Notes under the pieces: generated by a model
Seen by the model: the letters and a program-made list of their open reading frames with translations, nothing else
Told to the model about the DNA's origin: nothing
The model's database searches: none
Made by a program: the position numbers and the translations under genes
NCBI GenBank assembly: GCA_947259295.1
Contig: CAMYMG010000028.1
Coordinates: 1 to 64,000, forward strand
Length of the DNA: 64,000 bases
Source: an uncultured Rhizobiaceae bacterium
GTDB taxonomy: Bacteria > Pseudomonadota > Alphaproteobacteria > Rhizobiales > Rhizobiaceae
Reading direction: 5' to 3'
Part shown: piece by piece, positions 7,801 to 15,727 of the stretch
Numbering within the stretch: the first letter of the stretch is position 1
Layout: every line of letters starts with the position of its first letter

Positions 7801-9056
7801 TCGGCAATGCAGTCAAGTTCACGGATTCGGGATACGTGCTTGTCGATGTCGGCGGCGAACCGGCCGGTACGGCGACGAAGATACGCGTTTCGGTCACCGA
7901 TACAGGGATTGGCATACCGCCCGAAAAACTCGATGTGGTCTTCGAGAAATTCAGCCAGGTCGATGCTTCCTCGACACGGCGCCACGAGGGAACCGGCCTG
8001 GGGCTGGCGATCACGTCCCGGCTTGTCGCGCTGATGGGCGGCGAGATAGGGGCCGACAGCAAGGAAGGCCAGGGTTCGACCTTCTGGTTCACCGTCACCC
8101 TGCCCAATGCGTCAAACGTGGCGCGCAAGGCAACGCCATCCGACGTGACCGGCGCGCGCATCCTCATCGTCGATGACAACAAGGTCAACCGCGCCATCCT
8201 TACCGAGCAGATGGCCGCGTGGTCCTTCGACGCCTGCGCCGCCGAGAATGCCGATGAAGGGCTGAAGGTTCTGAATGCCGCTCAGTCGCGGGGACTTTCG
8301 GTCGACTGCATCGTGCTCGACTATCAGATGCCGGACATGAACGGCGCCGAAATGGCGCGGGTCGTGCGCAGGACGGCAACGATCGCAGCAACCCCCATTG
8401 TTATGCTCACATCGGTGGACGAGTCGCTGTCGACGGCGAACTACCGCGATTTCGAGATCGACGCTCAGCTCACCAAGCCGGCACGCTCCTCGATCCTGCT
8501 TGAAGCGATCGTGGCTGCGATCCAGAAGCGCCGGTCTGGCCAGGCGGGGAGCGAAACGGTTGCAGATTCTGTGCCCCTGCGGCAGGCGCGGTCGAGCAGC
8601 AAGCCCGCCGAGCCGCGCGTCAATCGAGCCGGCGCACCAGAAGGCGCAGCCGATCACGGGGTCGACATCTTGGTTGCCGAAGACAATGAGGTGAACCAGC
8701 TCGTCTTCAGCCAGATACTGGGTGAAACCGACTACAGCTTCGAGATCGTCAGCAATGGGCGCCTGGCGCTCGAGGCTTTCGGCGAGTTGAAGCCACGAAT
8801 GGTGCTGATGGACGTTTCCATGCCGGAGATGAACGGACTTGAGGCGACAGGGGCGATCCGGCAGGCTGAGTCGGCGGCCGGCAGCCGCGTGCCGATCATC
8901 GGTGTTACCGCGCACGCGCTGAAGGGCGATCGCGAGCGATGCATCGAGGCGGGAATGGACGACTATCTGTCCAAGCCGATCAGCCCCAAGGCTTTGATCG
9001 ACAAGATCGAGCGCTGGTGCTGGCGTTCCGCGCAGGGAGAACTCGGCGCGGGCTGA
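4878..9056 (+). CDS. Six-PAS hybrid sensor histidine kinase with two receiver domains
   Basis: A 1392-residue, apparently cytosolic hybrid kinase. Six PAS domains begin near residues 41, 191, 329, 460, 583 and 724. A HisKA domain follows (FLANMSHEIRTPMNGVLG, His near 860), then HATPase_c (N box near 970, DTGIGIP, GTGLGL), and two receivers near 1092 (LIVDDN, VLDYQMPDMNG) and 1262 (LVAEDNEVN, LMDVSMPEMNG, LSKPIS). No membrane span is visible. ATG 4878 is preferred over an in-frame TTG at 4836, although its ribosome site is close. It lies directly upstream of pstS, the slot phoR fills in many relatives, yet its architecture is not that of PhoR. Its ligand and target are unknown. Confidence 0.9.
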   Translation: MTSEKNSKPGDAEADTPHVVRRGAETCPPRELAGAEMLDLLALGSDWLWETDAELRFSWLSEEFEPVTGVNPSDVLGRMRFDFLVQVSRGSKSATAHLETLQARKPFRNFVYRLKGSREDSRWISVSGMPRFDADGTFMGYRGVGHNVTSLAASFEELQRLHGQLARTEERDKVRNDERAGESHVERMMEALDVMSDAFCYYDANDAIVLYNEALISMYGGLADVIRPGLTFQEFIDAGLERGFWDLEGVLPADWREALLAGRKGLASSRSLIRLADGRAYVHREVRTSDGGTIATCTDITELESRQKALARASEETGRLLSDLERTLDSMTMGVVLLDAQLNAVIINKAFYTIWNLAPGEVVVGSPFRALIDVNRHNGIYDIGADRWEEYVASRLEEIRAGDVAPREFARADGCTMVYSVTALSGGKRLVCYYDITDMKNREGELAAALERSQLAESVINSVKDPIFVKDESLRFVLVNDAFATIFGTQPSDMLGRPASDFLPDDEVVVVEHNEREVLETGVRYEAEEDFENDGIDHSRLLQKNRVTMPSGRNFVACVVFDITEMKRRETEAEEARQRLAEVLEALPAGVFIYDSDDRFVFANKVVLDSMPALRPVWQPGCSFREAMELGHSLGHFRTSGEAEIDALYDTDPEAWVDAMLAHYRRPNFSFERRNPDGRWYQVFDMRTRDGTFIGVRVDITELKERERALRRSMRKIELFRHVLDDLPVATYVKSDDLAFEFVNKAWSDMTGVSKEEAIGHTDRDFFGEQGEGFAGRDEDVIRTGKTIETEESLTHRDGTERQLIARKSRLQASDGAIHLIGSSIDISELKQHERNLQEARQRAVLADRAKSEFLANMSHEIRTPMNGVLGMAELLAKSDLDPKQKTFTEIIVKSGNALLTIINDILDFSKIDAGQLVLDPAPFDLAEAIEDVATLVSTRAKEKDIELAVRIDPGLGDAYVGDAGRIRQIVTNLVGNAVKFTDSGYVLVDVGGEPAGTATKIRVSVTDTGIGIPPEKLDVVFEKFSQVDASSTRRHEGTGLGLAITSRLVALMGGEIGADSKEGQGSTFWFTVTLPNASNVARKATPSDVTGARILIVDDNKVNRAILTEQMAAWSFDACAAENADEGLKVLNAAQSRGLSVDCIVLDYQMPDMNGAEMARVVRRTATIAATPIVMLTSVDESLSTANYRDFEIDAQLTKPARSSILLEAIVAAIQKRRSGQAGSETVADSVPLRQARSSSKPAEPRVNRAGAPEGAADHGVDILVAEDNEVNQLVFSQILGETDYSFEIVSNGRLALEAFGELKPRMVLMDVSMPEMNGLEATGAIRQAESAAGSRVPIIGVTAHALKGDRERCIEAGMDDYLSKPISPKALIDKIERWCWRSAQGELGAG

Positions 9057-9279
9057 AGCCGGTCCAGCGCTTCCGGCGCGGACGCCGGGCATCCGGCTGC
9101 ATTTTTCTGGGGAAAGCATTTGCGGGACCCGCAGTCCCGCGGACCGTCAGGCGACCGGATGGTTGCCGCGCCAACGCCCGCAAAGGGTTGATCCGGCAGG
9201 CACATCGAGCGCAGGCCGGACGATCGCGGCGGACCATGGTCTGCCGCCAGGGCCGGGCCCACGCTCACGCGTTACGCGA
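9057..9279. other. Gap between hybrid kinase and pst operon
   Basis: The 328-bp gap 9057-9384 holds the Pho box array at 9280-9308 and the pstS leader. In 9057-9279 I see no gene with a credible ribosome site and no terminator with a T-tract. Confidence 0.4.
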
Positions 9280-9308
9280 CTGACATCAATCTGTCATCCA
9301 ACTGTAAT
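9280..9308 (+). promoter_or_regulatory. Triple Pho box upstream of pstS
   Basis: Three 7-bp repeats on an 11-bp period: CTGACAT (9280-9286), CTGTCAT (9291-9297) and CTGTAAT (9302-9308), with 4-bp spacers CAAT and CCAA. The PhoB consensus is two CTGTCAT repeats with a 4-bp spacer, so this is a Pho box plus one extra half-site. It lies 77 bp upstream of the pstS start and predicts activation of the operon by PhoB under phosphate limitation. Confidence 0.88.
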
Positions 9309-9384
9309 AATCGACGGCTAATGCCTCACCGGGCGTCGAAAAAAACGGCGCCGCGAGACATTTTTCCGAACAGGAGCAGGCCAC

Positions 9385-10422
9385 ATGAAGACATCAATCC
9401 TTACGGCATCGGCCGCTGCCTTCGCGCTCGTCGCGTCGGCCGGCCTTGCCGCAGCGCGCGACCAGATCCAGATCGCCGGCTCGTCCACCGTGCTTCCCTA
9501 TGCCAAGATCGTCGCCGAAAACTTCGGCGAGACCTTCCCGAACTTCAAGACTCCGATCGTTGAATCAGGTGGCTCGTCGGCCGGCCTCAAGGAATTCTGC
9601 AAGGGCGTCGGCGAAGACACGATCGACATCGCCAACTCTTCGCGCGCAATCCGCGAGAAGGAGGTCGCCGCCTGTGCCGAGGCCGGCGTCAAGGAAATCC
9701 AGGAAGTTCGCTTCGGCTATGACGGCATCGTCTTCGCGACCGACATCGCCGGCCCGGATTGGGCGCTGACGCCCGCCGACGTTTACAAGGCGCTTGCCGC
9801 GCAGGTCGTCGTTGACGGCAAGCTCGTCGCCAACCCCTACAAGAAGTGGAACGAAGTCAATCCGGCGTTGCCTGACTGGGATATCGTTGCCTACATCCCC
9901 GGTGAAAAGCACGGCACCCGCGAAGTCTTCGAGGAGAAGGTTCTCATCGCCGGCTGCGAGGAACTCGGCGGCATGGAAGCCGGCGCGGCTTCCGGGCTCG
10001 ACGAGAAGGCTTCGGAGTCTGCCTGCAAGGCGGTTCGCAAGGATGGCGGCTCGGTCGACATCGACGGCGACTACACCGAAACGCTGGCGCGCATCGACTC
10101 CAACAAGACCGGCGTTGGCGTCTTCGGCCTGTCGTTCTACGAGAACAATGCCGACAAGCTGAAGGTTGCCACGATGAGCGACGTCGTCCCGAGCGTCGAT
10201 ACGATCTCGTCGGGCGAGTATCCGGTTTCGCGTCCGCTCTTCTTCTACGTCAAGAAGGCGCATATCGGCGTGATCCCCGGCCTCAAGGAATATGTCGAAT
10301 TCTTCCTCGACGACCAGATGGTCGGCCCCGAGAGCCCGCTGGCCGAGTACGGCCTGGTTCCGGCTCCCGACGCCGAGCGCGACGACCAGCGCGCGGCGTT
10401 CGAAGACGGGAAGACCATGTAA
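9385..10422 (+). CDS. pstS: Phosphate ABC transporter, periplasmic binding protein PstS
   Basis: Binds phosphate in the periplasm and delivers it to PstCA. A 345-residue protein with a signal peptide (about residues 1-24, ending LAAA), followed by the PstS start IQIAGSSTVLPYAKIVAE and the anion-binding loop ESGGSSAGLKEF. Later DIANSSRAI and GEKHGTREVF are further family landmarks. First gene of pstSCAB-phoU-phoB behind the triple Pho box. AACAGGAGCAGG provides the ribosome site. Confidence 0.96.
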   Translation: MKTSILTASAAAFALVASAGLAAARDQIQIAGSSTVLPYAKIVAENFGETFPNFKTPIVESGGSSAGLKEFCKGVGEDTIDIANSSRAIREKEVAACAEAGVKEIQEVRFGYDGIVFATDIAGPDWALTPADVYKALAAQVVVDGKLVANPYKKWNEVNPALPDWDIVAYIPGEKHGTREVFEEKVLIAGCEELGGMEAGAASGLDEKASESACKAVRKDGGSVDIDGDYTETLARIDSNKTGVGVFGLSFYENNADKLKVATMSDVVPSVDTISSGEYPVSRPLFFYVKKAHIGVIPGLKEYVEFFLDDQMVGPESPLAEYGLVPAPDAERDDQRAAFEDGKTM

Positions 10423-10440
10423 TCCACTCACGCTACAGAG

Positions 10441-10464
10441 ACGCGGGCGGCTGACCGCCCGCGT
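10441..10464 (+). terminator. Hairpin between pstS and pstC
   Basis: ACGCGGGCGG (10441-10450) and CCGCCCGCGT (10455-10464) form a perfect 10-bp stem with a CTGA loop, followed by only a short T run. It probably acts as a partial terminator or an mRNA 3' stabiliser, letting PstS be made in excess over the membrane subunits. Confidence 0.7.
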
Positions 10465-10518
10465 TTCCCTGGGATATTGGCGGCGCCATGCAATGGCGCA
10501 CGCAAGGGGTGGGCCCGT

Positions 10519-11985
10519 ATGTCATTTTCGATTGTCTTCTTGATCGTGGTCGCCATTGGCGTGGCTGCATTCTTCCTTGGCCGCCAGCGCGCCGCCGGGC
10601 AGCAGACCACGTCGTCCGAAAAGCCGCATTCGCGGGTTCACTACCACGGCTGGTGGGCGTTTCTCCTGTCGGTATTGCCGGCACTGGCCTTCCTGCTCGT
10701 CTGGTCGATCGGCAGCAATGCCTGGATCGAAAATTCGACGGCCGCGAAGCTGCCGGCGCAGACGGACGAAAGCGCTGTAGCGAGCCGCGGCCTCGCACTC
10801 GGGATGGTGAAAGGACTGGCTGCCGGCATCCGCAAGCTTGAGGCCACCGGCTCCACCGAAGTCCCCACCACGTTCCAGGAGCTTCGGCCGATCCTGGCCG
10901 AGCAAGGTGTCGCACTGGCTTCCGACACGCAGGACTACATGATTCCGCTGGCGGTTGAGCTGAACGCGTCGATTGCCAAGGCGTCATGGATCGGCGGCAT
11001 AGGCGCGCTACTCATTGCGCTTGCCGGCGCGTATTTGGCCATCTCCGGCGTCAAGGTGCGCGCCCGCGCCCGCAACAATGTCGAGCGCATCATTCTGGGC
11101 ATGCTGATGGCGGCATCGACCATCGCCATTCTGACGACTGTCGGCATCGTCTTCTCGATGCTGTTCGAGACGATCCACTTCTTCCAGTCCGTGTCGCTGT
11201 CGAACTTCTTCTTCGGCACTGTCTGGGACCCGCGTTTTGCGGCCGCCGACTCCGCGGGTGCTGAGGGTCAGTTCGGCCTCATCCCGCTGCTGGCCGGCAC
11301 ACTCTACATCGCCTTCGTCGCGATGCTGTTTGCGGTTCCGATCGGCTTGATGGCTGCGGTCTACATGGCCGAGTACGCGACGCCGCGGGTGCGCTCGATC
11401 GTCAAGCCGCTGCTCGAGGTTCTCGCCGGCATCCCGACGATCGTCTACGGCTTCTTTGCGCTGGTGACGGTCGGACCCTTCCTGCGCGACATCTCGACGG
11501 CAATTGCCGGCTTCACATTCATCCAGGCGCAAAGCGTCCTGACGGCAGGCATCGTCATGGGCATCATGCTGATCCCGTTCGTGTCGTCGCTGTCGGACGA
11601 CATCATCACCGCGGTGCCGCGCGCTATGCGGGACGGTTCGCTCGGGCTCGGTGCAACGAAGTCAGAAACGGTGAGAAAGGTGATCCTCCCGGCTGCGCTT
11701 CCCGGCATCGTCGGCGCATTGCTGCTCACAGCTTCGCGGGCAATCGGCGAGACAATGATCGTGGTGCTTGCCGCCGGCGTGGCCGCCAACCTGACGATCA
11801 ATCCGTTCGAGGCTATGACCACCATCACGGTCAAGATCGTTAACCAGCTGACAGGCGACCTCGAGTTCACCTCGCCGCAGACGCTGGTCGCCTTTGCGCT
11901 TGGGATGACGCTGTTCGTCCTGACGCTCGGGATGAACGTGTTCGCACTCTATATCGTGCGCAAGTATCGGGAGCAGTACGAATGA
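10519..11985 (+). CDS. pstC: Phosphate ABC transporter permease PstC
   Basis: An inner-membrane permease half of the phosphate importer, 488 residues. The start at 10519 is preceded by AAGGGGTGGG; an in-frame upstream start at 10477 is less likely. It has the long alphaproteobacterial N-terminal region with two membrane spans and a periplasmic stretch, then the conserved permease core including AVYMAEYATPRVRSIVKPLLEVLAGIP-type residues and an EAA loop (SLGLGATKSETVRKVILPAA). Its stop overlaps the pstA start by 4 bp. Confidence 0.95.
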   Translation: MSFSIVFLIVVAIGVAAFFLGRQRAAGQQTTSSEKPHSRVHYHGWWAFLLSVLPALAFLLVWSIGSNAWIENSTAAKLPAQTDESAVASRGLALGMVKGLAAGIRKLEATGSTEVPTTFQELRPILAEQGVALASDTQDYMIPLAVELNASIAKASWIGGIGALLIALAGAYLAISGVKVRARARNNVERIILGMLMAASTIAILTTVGIVFSMLFETIHFFQSVSLSNFFFGTVWDPRFAAADSAGAEGQFGLIPLLAGTLYIAFVAMLFAVPIGLMAAVYMAEYATPRVRSIVKPLLEVLAGIPTIVYGFFALVTVGPFLRDISTAIAGFTFIQAQSVLTAGIVMGIMLIPFVSSLSDDIITAVPRAMRDGSLGLGATKSETVRKVILPAALPGIVGALLLTASRAIGETMIVVLAAGVAANLTINPFEAMTTITVKIVNQLTGDLEFTSPQTLVAFALGMTLFVLTLGMNVFALYIVRKYREQYE

Positions 11986-13295
11986 CCGACTCTTCAGCCA
12001 CTGTCGGCACGGCGGTCGCTCCCAAGCGGCGCGATATCGGCATCAAGAGCAGGAACGCGGCCGAGAAGCGCTTTCGCGCCTACGGCATCATCGCGATAGC
12101 CCTTGGCATCTTCTTTCTGATCGCGCTGCTGTGGACCGTGTTCTCTAACGGCTACACGGCGTTCTGGCAGACCTCCATCGAACTGCCGATCAATTTCGAG
12201 GAGAGCGTGATCGACCCCGACAACGAGCGGGCGACAGATCCCAACGTCCTGCTGACGGCGAACTATCCACGCCTGGCTCAGGATGCCCTCGCCGCAAGGC
12301 TTGGGGTCGATCCGGATGACCGCAGTCAGGCCCGCGATGTCGGCCGAATGATCTCGAATGGCGTACGGACGCAACTTCGCGACATGGTCGTCGCCGATCC
12401 ATCGATCATCGGTACCACCCAGACCGTCTGGGTCCTTGCAACGGCCGACATCGATTCGGCGGCCAAGGGGCAGGTCGATCTTGCAGTCGACGAGGCACGC
12501 CGCAAGATTTCCGACCAGCAGGTCGAATGGATGCGGACGCTCCAGAACGATGGCGCGATGCAGGAGCGGTTCAACTCAGGCCTGTTCACGTTCGGCGCCT
12601 CCAGCCGTCCCGAAACGGCGGGCGTTGGCGTGGCGATGATCGGCTCGATTTACATGATGCTCATCGTGCTCGTCCTGGCGCTGCCGATCGGTGTCGCCGC
12701 ATCCATTTATCTGGAGGAATTCGCTCCGAAGAACAGGCTGACCGATCTGATCGAGGTCAACATCAACAATCTGGCCGCGGTGCCGTCCATTGTCTTCGGT
12801 CTGCTCGGGCTGGCGATCTTCATCAATTTCATGCAGCTGCCACGCTCGGCGTCGATCGTCGGCGGGCTTGTGCTCACTCTGATGACCCTGCCGACCATCA
12901 TAATCGCCACGCGCGCGGCCCTGCGTGCGGTGCCGCCGTCCATTCGATCGGCAGCGCTCGGGCTTGGCGCGTCAAAGATGCAGATGGTGTTTCATCACGT
13001 GCTGCCGCTGGCATCGCCCGGCATCCTGACCGGGACGATCCTTGGACTTGCACAGGCACTCGGCGAAACCGCTCCGCTCATACTCATCGGCATGGTCGCT
13101 TTCGTCGCCGACTACCCCACGACGCCCTTCGATCCGGCGACGGCGCTGCCGGTGCAGATCTATATGTGGGCAAACGAGGCCGAACGCGCCTTTGTCGAAC
13201 GCACGTCGGGAGCGATCATCATCCTGCTGATGTTCCTGGCGGTGATGAACATCGGGGCAATCTTCTTGCGCAGGCGTTTTGAACGTCGCTGGTGA
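11982..13295 (+). CDS. pstA: Phosphate ABC transporter permease PstA
   Basis: The second permease half, 437 residues. The N-terminal about 200 residues are the DUF3333-type extension of alphaproteobacterial PstA: one span (IIAIALGIFFLIALLWTVF) and a large periplasmic domain. The core follows with YLEEFAPKNRLTDLIEVNI and the EAA-type loop ALGLGASKMQMVFHHVLP. The start overlaps the end of pstC (ATGA), which indicates coupled translation of the heterodimer. Confidence 0.95.
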   Translation: MTDSSATVGTAVAPKRRDIGIKSRNAAEKRFRAYGIIAIALGIFFLIALLWTVFSNGYTAFWQTSIELPINFEESVIDPDNERATDPNVLLTANYPRLAQDALAARLGVDPDDRSQARDVGRMISNGVRTQLRDMVVADPSIIGTTQTVWVLATADIDSAAKGQVDLAVDEARRKISDQQVEWMRTLQNDGAMQERFNSGLFTFGASSRPETAGVGVAMIGSIYMMLIVLVLALPIGVAASIYLEEFAPKNRLTDLIEVNINNLAAVPSIVFGLLGLAIFINFMQLPRSASIVGGLVLTLMTLPTIIIATRAALRAVPPSIRSAALGLGASKMQMVFHHVLPLASPGILTGTILGLAQALGETAPLILIGMVAFVADYPTTPFDPATALPVQIYMWANEAERAFVERTSGAIIILLMFLAVMNIGAIFLRRRFERRW

Positions 13296-13309
13296 TGGAG
13301 TAGAAGGAC

Positions 13310-14125
13310 ATGAACATGCTTACCGAAGCGGCCATCGAGAACAAGCTGACACCAATGCTGACAGAAGCTGCCATCAAGATGAGAGGCAAGGACGTTACCG
13401 TGCACTACAGCGGTAAGCAGGCCTTGTTCGGCGTCGATCTCGATGTGCGCGAAAAGCAGGTTACGGCGCTGATCGGCCCATCCGGCTGCGGCAAGTCTAC
13501 CTTCCTTCGCTGTCTGAACCGGATGAACGACACGATCGACGGCTGCGTCGTCGGCGGTTCGCTGACCCTGGACGGCGAGAACATCTATGACCCGTCGATC
13601 GACGTCGTCGAGCTGCGCGCCAGGGTCGGCATGGTGTTCCAGAAGCCGAACCCGTTCCCGAAGTCGATCTACGAAAACGTCGCCTACGGGCCTCGCATTC
13701 ACGGCCTCGTCAAGTCCAAGAGCGAAATGGACGAGGTGGTGGAGTCCAGCCTGAAGAAGGCGGCGATCTGGAACGAGGTGAAGGACCGGCTGCAGGAATC
13801 CGGCACCGGCCTGTCGGGTGGCCAGCAGCAGCGGCTGTGCATCGCCCGCGCCATCGCGGTTTCGCCCGAGGTCATCCTGATGGATGAGCCGTGCTCGGCG
13901 CTCGACCCGATCGCGACAGCCAAGGTCGAGGAACTGATCGACGAGCTGCGGCAGAACTACACGATCGTGATCGTGACCCACTCGATGCAGCAGGCGGCGC
14001 GCGTGTCACAGCGTACTGCGATGTTCCATCTCGGCTACCTGGTCGAGGAGGGGGCAACGGACAAGATGTTCACCAACCCCGATGACAAGCGAACCCAGGA
14101 CTACATCACCGGCCGGTTCGGCTGA
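13310..14125 (+). CDS. pstB: Phosphate ABC transporter ATPase PstB
   Basis: Energises phosphate import. A 271-residue ABC ATPase with Walker [10 protein letters not shown] (residues about 56-64), signature [15 protein letters not shown] and Walker [14 protein letters not shown]; the CSALDP spelling is typical of PstB. The N-terminus is about 15 residues longer than the E. coli protein and contains two similar LTEAAI stretches, so an internal start is possible. AGAAGGAC precedes the ATG. It lies 14 bp after pstA. Confidence 0.96.
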   Translation: MNMLTEAAIENKLTPMLTEAAIKMRGKDVTVHYSGKQALFGVDLDVREKQVTALIGPSGCGKSTFLRCLNRMNDTIDGCVVGGSLTLDGENIYDPSIDVVELRARVGMVFQKPNPFPKSIYENVAYGPRIHGLVKSKSEMDEVVESSLKKAAIWNEVKDRLQESGTGLSGGQQQRLCIARAIAVSPEVILMDEPCSALDPIATAKVEELIDELRQNYTIVIVTHSMQQAARVSQRTAMFHLGYLVEEGATDKMFTNPDDKRTQDYITGRFG

Positions 14126-14164
14126 GCCCGCATCCTCCCAAGCGGCAGACCAGAGGACAAGATC

Positions 14165-14872
14165 ATGGGCGAACACACCGTCACTTCCTTCGACGACGAC
14201 CTCGAGCACATCCAGCGGCTGATCAACGACATGGGCGATCTCGCCGGGACCATGGTCAGCGGCGCAATTCGTGCGCTGCTGGTTTCGGATGTCGCGCTGG
14301 CACAGCGCGTGGTCTCCGACGATGCTATCATGGACGCCAGGCAGCGTGAGCTCGACGACCGGGCGATCACGCTTATCGCCAAACGGCAGCCGATGGCGCA
14401 GGATCTCCGCGCCGTCGTTGGCGGCATCCGCATGGCGGGCGACCTGGAGCGCATCGGCGACCTGGCCAAGAACATCGCCAAGCGCGTCAGCGCCGTCGGG
14501 CAGAGCCCGGCGCCGCGCGGTCTCGCGCATGGTATTGAAGGCATGTCGGAGATGGTGCTCGGCCAGGTGCAGGGCGTGATCAAACATTATATCGGGCGCG
14601 ACGGCGACGCCTTGCGCGATCTGCGTGCCGCCGACGAGAAGATCGACGTCAAATACACCTCGGTATTCCGCGAGTTGCTGACCTACATGATGGAAGACCC
14701 GCGCAACATCACCTCGTGCACGCATCTTTTGTTCTGCGCGAAGAACCTCGAGCGCATCGGCGACCATGTCACCAACATCGCCGAAAATGCCTATTACGTG
14801 GTGACCGGCGAACAGCTGCCGGCCGCGCGGCCGAAATTCGATGAGACCGCGCAAGCGGTTCTGGCCGAATAG
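14165..14872 (+). CDS. phoU: Phosphate signalling protein PhoU
   Basis: A negative regulator that links Pst transport activity to the PhoB-controlling kinase. 235 residues, two repeats of a three-helix domain with the metal-binding ERIGDLAKNIAKR (first repeat) and ERIGDHVTNIAENAYY (second repeat) signatures. It follows pstB after 39 bp and precedes phoB after 23 bp, the usual order in Hyphomicrobiales. Since the kinase beside this operon is not PhoR-like, whether PhoU contacts it is open. Confidence 0.96.
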   Translation: MGEHTVTSFDDDLEHIQRLINDMGDLAGTMVSGAIRALLVSDVALAQRVVSDDAIMDARQRELDDRAITLIAKRQPMAQDLRAVVGGIRMAGDLERIGDLAKNIAKRVSAVGQSPAPRGLAHGIEGMSEMVLGQVQGVIKHYIGRDGDALRDLRAADEKIDVKYTSVFRELLTYMMEDPRNITSCTHLLFCAKNLERIGDHVTNIAENAYYVVTGEQLPAARPKFDETAQAVLAE

Positions 14873-14895
14873 CCAGGCGGAAAGAGTACCAGGAG

Positions 14896-15585
14896 ATGAT
14901 CGCGCCGAAAATCATGGTGGTCGAGGACGAAGAGCCGCTTGGCGTGCTGCTTCGCTACAACCTCGAGGCTGAAGGTTACGAAGTCGAGATCGTCACCCGC
15001 GGCGACGAAGCGGAGATCCGGCTCCAGGAGAACGCACCCGATCTTCTGGTCCTCGACTGGATGGTGCCGGCGATCTCCGGAATCGAGCTCTGCAGGCGGC
15101 TTCGCATGCGGCCCGAGACGCAGCGCCTGCCGATCATCATGCTGACGGCGCGTGGTGAGGAGAGCGACCGGGTTCGCGGCCTGTCTACCGGCGCTGACGA
15201 CTATCTGGTGAAGCCATTTTCGACGCCCGAGTTCATGGCGCGGGTGCGCGCGCTGCTCAGGCGTGCCAAGCCGGAAGTGCTGTCGAGCGTGCTGAAGGTC
15301 GGCGACATCATGCTCGACCGCGAAGCGCATCGTGTCTATCGGAAGAAGAACGAGATCAAGCTCGGGCCGACCGAGTTCCGTCTGCTGGAATTCATGATGC
15401 GCCACCCCGGACGCGTCTTCTCGCGCAGCCAGCTGCTCGACAATGTCTGGGGCGAGACGATCTATATCGACGAACGCACGGTCGACGTGCATGTCGGACG
15501 CCTGCGCAAGGCTGTCAACAACGGCCGCATGCCGGACGTCATCCGCACCATCCGCGGCGCCGGCTACGCCATCCAGGAGAGCTGA
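14896..15585 (+). CDS. phoB: Phosphate regulon response regulator PhoB
   Basis: An OmpR-type regulator of 229 residues. The receiver (VVEDEEPL, phosphoacceptor Asp54 in LVLDWMVP, Lys in YLVKPFS) is followed by a winged-helix DNA-binding domain (GPTEFRLLEFMMRHPGRVFS, ERTVDVHVGRLRKA). When phosphorylated it should bind the triple Pho box at 9280-9308. It is the last gene of the pst operon; the next genes start 142 bp on without a Pho box that I can see. Confidence 0.96.
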   Translation: MIAPKIMVVEDEEPLGVLLRYNLEAEGYEVEIVTRGDEAEIRLQENAPDLLVLDWMVPAISGIELCRRLRMRPETQRLPIIMLTARGEESDRVRGLSTGADDYLVKPFSTPEFMARVRALLRRAKPEVLSSVLKVGDIMLDREAHRVYRKKNEIKLGPTEFRLLEFMMRHPGRVFSRSQLLDNVWGETIYIDERTVDVHVGRLRKAVNNGRMPDVIRTIRGAGYAIQES

Positions 15586-15727
15586 TCTCCGGCCGATCGT
15601 CCGGCCATGCGCGCATCCGTGGCCTGCGATCGCGGCCAAGGACAGCCGCTGCTTCACCCTTGCCCAACAGCACATCGGTATGGTTATTAATTGCGAGCCG
15701 CGAAAAAAAGCGGCCGGGAGGAATGCC

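Noticed and set aside
4860-9119. Long open frames on the minus strand opposite the hybrid kinase
   Set aside because: They mirror the codon positions of a strongly supported kinase gene and have no recognisable domains or ribosome sites; they are expected shadows of GC-rich coding DNA.
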